Positions 14,216 through 16,060 of a DNA stretch of 16,060 nucleotides are shown here, one piece after another (within the stretch, counting starts at the first letter, position 1; every line of letters starts with the position of its first letter). The notes beneath the pieces were generated by a model, which saw only the letters and a program-made list of their open reading frames with translations, did not search any database and was not told the origin of the DNA. Source of the stretch: Deltaproteobacteria bacterium (lineage in GTDB: Bacteria; Desulfobacterota; GWC2-55-46; DRQE01); contig DAOVXI010000015.1 in NCBI GenBank assembly GCA_030636245.1, positions 1 through 16,060 on the forward strand, given 5' to 3'. Both the position numbers and the translations under genes were made by a program.

Positions 14216-14244
14216 ATAATATACTAATTTTAAGCCCGGGTCAA
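14216..14244 (-). promoter_or_regulatory. Sigma70-type promoter of rpsF-rpsR-rplI
   Basis: On the minus strand, TTGACC (14239-14244) and TATTAT (14216-14221) are 17 bases apart, each five of six to consensus. Transcription should start near 14209, giving a leader of about 110 bases. The -35 element lies inside one of two tandem repeats (separate entry). Confidence 0.7.
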
Positions 14245-14263
14245 GTCATAAGCCCGAGTCAAG
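14231..14263. repeat. Tandem 18-base repeats at the rpsF promoter
   Basis: TAAGCCCGGGTCAAG (14231-14245) and TAAGCCCGAGTCAAG (14249-14263) match in 14 of 15 bases and are spaced 18 bases start to start. On the minus strand each contains a TTGAC -35-like core. Only the proximal copy has a correctly spaced -10. The upstream copy could be a regulator half-site, a relic of a duplicated -35, or both. Confidence 0.7.
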
Positions 14264-14300
14264 CCGTAATTTTTACTAAGCATTAAAGCGCCATTGGCGC

Positions 14301-15389
14301 CTAGACATTAAAGCGAAAATGCATAACGTCGCCGTCCGAGACCACATAATCCTTGCCCTCGACCCTAAGCTTACCCTTTTCCTTGCACTTTGCCTCGCCG
14401 CCGCACTCTATGAAGTCGTCATAGGCGGTGACCTCGGCACGGATAAATCCCTTCTGAAAATCAGTGTGAATAACCCCTGCGGCCTCTGGAGCACTCGCGC
14501 CCTTCTCGACGGTCCAAGCACGCACCTCCTTAACACCGGCGGTAAAGTACGTTATTAAACCGAGTAGCGCATACGCTGTGTGCGCAAGCCTGTCAAGCCC
14601 CGACTCGGAAAGTCCAAGGTCCTCCAAAAAGACCTCACGCTCCTCCTCGGGAAGTTCAGAAACCTCGCTCTCGATGCTACCTGAAAGAGCAACAAAACCG
14701 GCACCCTCCTTCTCAGCTATTTCACGGACCTTTTTTGCCTCTGCGCTCTGGGCATCCAGATCGTCCTCATCCACATGGGCGACGTAAAGTATCGGCTTTG
14801 CGGTAAGCAGGTTCAGGTCCTCAACAAGCTCCAACACCTCTTCGGGAAGGGTCCTTGCCGCTTTCCCCTCTTCAAGGTGCGCCTTTACCTTCTCGGTCGC
14901 GTCGAGTACCTTTAAGAGCTCCTTATCATTACTCTTGGCACCCTTCTTAAGCTTGTCATATCGTTTATCAACAGAGTCAAGGTCAGCCAAAAGAAGCTCT
15001 GTGCTTATGACCTCAACATCACTCTCCGGATCGAGTGTGCCGGAGACATGGGTTATCTCCTCATCCTTAAAGCACCTCACAACATGAGCTATCGTGTCCA
15101 CGGAACGAATGTGACCGAGGAACTGGTTGCCAAGGCCCTCGCCCTGGCTCGCGCCCTTGACAAGCCCGGCTATATCAACGAACTCCACGGAGGTCGGCAA
15201 GACCTTCTCGGGATTAACTATCTCGGCAAGCCTCAATAGACGCTTATCACGTAAAGGCACCATGCCCACATTAGGGTCTATCGTGCAGAAGGGGTAGTTG
15301 CTCGCCTCCGCGCCCGCGTTGGTCATGGCGTTAAATATCGTGGACTTACCGACATTAGGCAGTCCGACTATTCCGCAATTAAATCCCAT
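14301..15389 (-). CDS. ychF: Redox-responsive ATPase/GTPase YchF (OLA1 family)
   Basis: This 362-residue Obg-family P-loop NTPase is the usual YchF length; it binds ribosomes and favours ATP over GTP in characterised members. The P-loop GLPNVGKS is at 9-16, the G3 region FVDIAGLVKG at 70-79, a coiled-coil segment lies at about 130-175, and the TGS domain runs from about 278 to the end, closing with VMHFRFNV. The nucleotide-specificity motif, normally NxxE, reads HVDE here (205-208), so the conserved Asn is His. The ATG at 15387-15389 is fixed by the invariant MGF-CGIVGLPN start. The ribosome binding site is separated from it by a perfect hairpin (separate entry). After the stop, GCGCCAATGGCGC could form a weak hairpin. 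Confidence 0.95.
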   Translation of the reverse strand: MGFNCGIVGLPNVGKSTIFNAMTNAGAEASNYPFCTIDPNVGMVPLRDKRLLRLAEIVNPEKVLPTSVEFVDIAGLVKGASQGEGLGNQFLGHIRSVDTIAHVVRCFKDEEITHVSGTLDPESDVEVISTELLLADLDSVDKRYDKLKKGAKSNDKELLKVLDATEKVKAHLEEGKAARTLPEEVLELVEDLNLLTAKPILYVAHVDEDDLDAQSAEAKKVREIAEKEGAGFVALSGSIESEVSELPEEEREVFLEDLGLSESGLDRLAHTAYALLGLITYFTAGVKEVRAWTVEKGASAPEAAGVIHTDFQKGFIRAEVTAYDDFIECGGEAKCKEKGKLRVEGKDYVVSDGDVMHFRFNV

Positions 15390-15434
15390 TTTTTTAATTG
15401 GTTCTGACGTTTTGCGTCAGAACCAAGCTCCTTT
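15390..15434 (-). promoter_or_regulatory. ychF start region with hairpin between ribosome binding site and ATG
   Basis: On the minus strand, AAAGGAG (15428-15434) is followed by one C, then a perfect 12-bp stem with a 5-base loop (TTGGTTCTGACG, 15415-15426 to 15398-15409), then TTAAAAAA, then the ATG. The linear distance from Shine-Dalgarno to ATG is 38 bases, too far to work. With the hairpin folded it is nine bases, which is near ideal. A U run does not follow the stem, so it is not a terminator for ychF. Confidence 0.8.
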
Positions 15435-15460
15435 GTTAATTTTAAAGTTAGATAACTTCG

Positions 15461-15489
15461 ACAATACTTCGTGGCACATAAACTTACAA
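15461..15489 (-). promoter_or_regulatory. Weak candidate promoter of ychF
   Basis: On the minus strand, TTGTAA (15484-15489) and TATTGT (15461-15466) are 17 bases apart; each matches only four of six consensus bases. It is placed sensibly between the hppA terminator and ychF, but the match is poor and other AT-rich hexamers nearby are possible. Confidence 0.25.
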
Positions 15490-15493
15490 TATG

Positions 15494-15523
15494 GGGGCAA
15501 TGCTTGCCTTAGCTTATTGCCCC
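15494..15523. repeat. Inverted repeat upstream of ychF
   Basis: GGGGCAAT (15494-15501) and ATTGCCCC (15516-15523) form an 8-bp perfect stem around 14 bases that include a short GCT/AGC stem. It lies just past the hppA terminator and lacks a U run on either strand. It could be a back-up pause structure for hppA or an operator near the ychF promoter. Confidence 0.6.
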
Positions 15524-15535
15524 ACGGTTTTAACT

Positions 15536-15562
15536 AAAAAGGGGCAGGCCGCAGCCTGCCCC
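15536..15562 (-). terminator. Rho-independent terminator of hppA
   Basis: On the minus strand, a perfect 9-bp GC-rich stem (GGGGCAGGC, 15554-15562, with GCCTGCCCC, 15541-15549) and a 4-base loop are followed by a U run (15536-15540). It lies about 20 bases after the hppA stop codon. This is the strongest terminator in the window. Confidence 0.95.
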
Positions 15563-15584
15563 TTGGATTACTTATACAAAACCT

Positions 15585-16060
15585 CTATCTGATAAGAAGA
15601 GGCGCGATAACGAGTGAAACGATACTCATAAGTTTAATGAGGATGTTCATCGCGGGACCGGATGTATCCTTGAAAGGATCTCCGACCGTGTCTCCGACAA
15701 TAGCCGCATGATGCGCGGCGCTGCCCTTACCGCCATGATGTCCCTGCTCAACGTGCTTCTTGGCATTGTCCCATGCTCCACCGGCATTAGCCATAAAGAG
15801 CGCGAGAAGAACACCAACAACGGTTGCGCCGGCAAGCATTCCGCCAAGAGCCGTGGGGCCGAGGAGAAAACCTACGATCACAGGTGCGGTGATCGCTATA
15901 ACACCCGGAGCTATCATCTCCTGCAATGCCGCTGTTGTACTTATGTCAATACACTTCTTAACGTCAGGTTTAACACCCTCTTTACCTTCGAGAAGTCCGG
16001 GGATCTCTTTAAACTGACGACGAATTTCATTTACCATCTTAAAGGCAGCCTTGCCCACAC
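15585..16060 (-). CDS. hppA: Membrane-bound pyrophosphatase, C-terminal part (runs off the window)
   Basis: The last 157 codons are present; the gene continues past the right edge. The product hydrolyses pyrophosphate and pumps H+ and/or Na+ across the membrane. Visible family blocks are KPDVKKCIDISTTAALQEMI, ANAGGAWDNAKKHVEQG and the strongly conserved GDTVGDPFKDTSGPAMNILI, with hydrophobic helices at about 50-70, 75-91 and 137-156 of this fragment. The last of these runs almost to the C terminus. The residues that separate K+-dependent from K+-independent enzymes, and those that decide ion choice, lie upstream of the window, so the subtype cannot be stated. The gene ends in TAG and is followed by a strong terminator, so it is transcribed separately from ychF. 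Confidence 0.95.
   Translation of the reverse strand, partial: VGKAAFKMVNEIRRQFKEIPGLLEGKEGVKPDVKKCIDISTTAALQEMIAPGVIAITAPVIVGFLLGPTALGGMLAGATVVGVLLALFMANAGGAWDNAKKHVEQGHHGGKGSAAHHAAIVGDTVGDPFKDTSGPAMNILIKLMSIVSLVIAPLLIR

Noticed and set aside
14288..14300. GCGCCATTGGCGC palindrome after ychF as a terminator
   Set aside because: The stem is about five pairs, and only three U follow on the minus strand. It is too weak to call; mentioned under ychF.
15398..15426. The hairpin before ychF as a rho-independent terminator
   Set aside because: On the minus strand an A run, not a U run, follows the stem, and on the plus strand no U run follows and no gene would need it.

Overview
This window looks like chromosomal housekeeping DNA from a Gram-negative-type bacterium, most likely a deltaproteobacterium (Desulfobacterota) or close relative. 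That placement is inference. It rests on the gene order priA-def-fmt-DUF116-htpX next to ychF-rpsF-rpsR-rplI-dnaB, a hemE-hemH-hemG(hemY) cluster, and a membrane pyrophosphatase. Every protein gene is on the minus strand; only a tRNA-Leu at the left edge is on the plus strand. I see no mobile element, CRISPR array, phage gene or accessory defence locus. No gene-free stretch reaches 300 bases. The longest gaps (about 200 bases before rpsF and 195 before ychF) hold promoters, hairpins and repeats described below.

In the direction of transcription (right to left): the 3' end of hppA closes with a strong terminator. ychF follows, preceded by an unusual start region in which a perfect hairpin lies between its ribosome binding site and its ATG. 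Next comes rpsF-rpsR-rplI (S6, S18, L9) from a good sigma70-type promoter with tandem repeats and a structured leader, then dnaB and priA. def-fmt and the DUF116 gene follow; def has its own candidate promoter. htpX has its own promoter and terminator. trmJ comes next, then the heme operon hemE-hemH-hemG-hypothetical from a near-consensus promoter. This operon ends at a terminator shared with the convergent tRNA-Leu(GAG).

The genes cover translation (S6, S18, L9, YchF, peptide deformylase, Met-tRNA formyltransferase, TrmJ), replication and restart (DnaB, PriA), membrane protein quality control (HtpX), energy conservation (HppA) and the last steps of heme synthesis (HemE, HemH, HemG).

I found no wholly new multi-gene system. 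The most unusual signals are small. They are the looped-out hairpin in the ychF start region; a vestigial second fmt 3' end just downstream of the intact fmt; oppositely charged low-complexity extensions on the partner proteins S6 and S18; an Asn-to-His change in the YchF nucleotide-specificity motif; a four-cysteine insertion in DnaB; and an unrecognised membrane protein with an acidic-then-basic tail in the heme operon.
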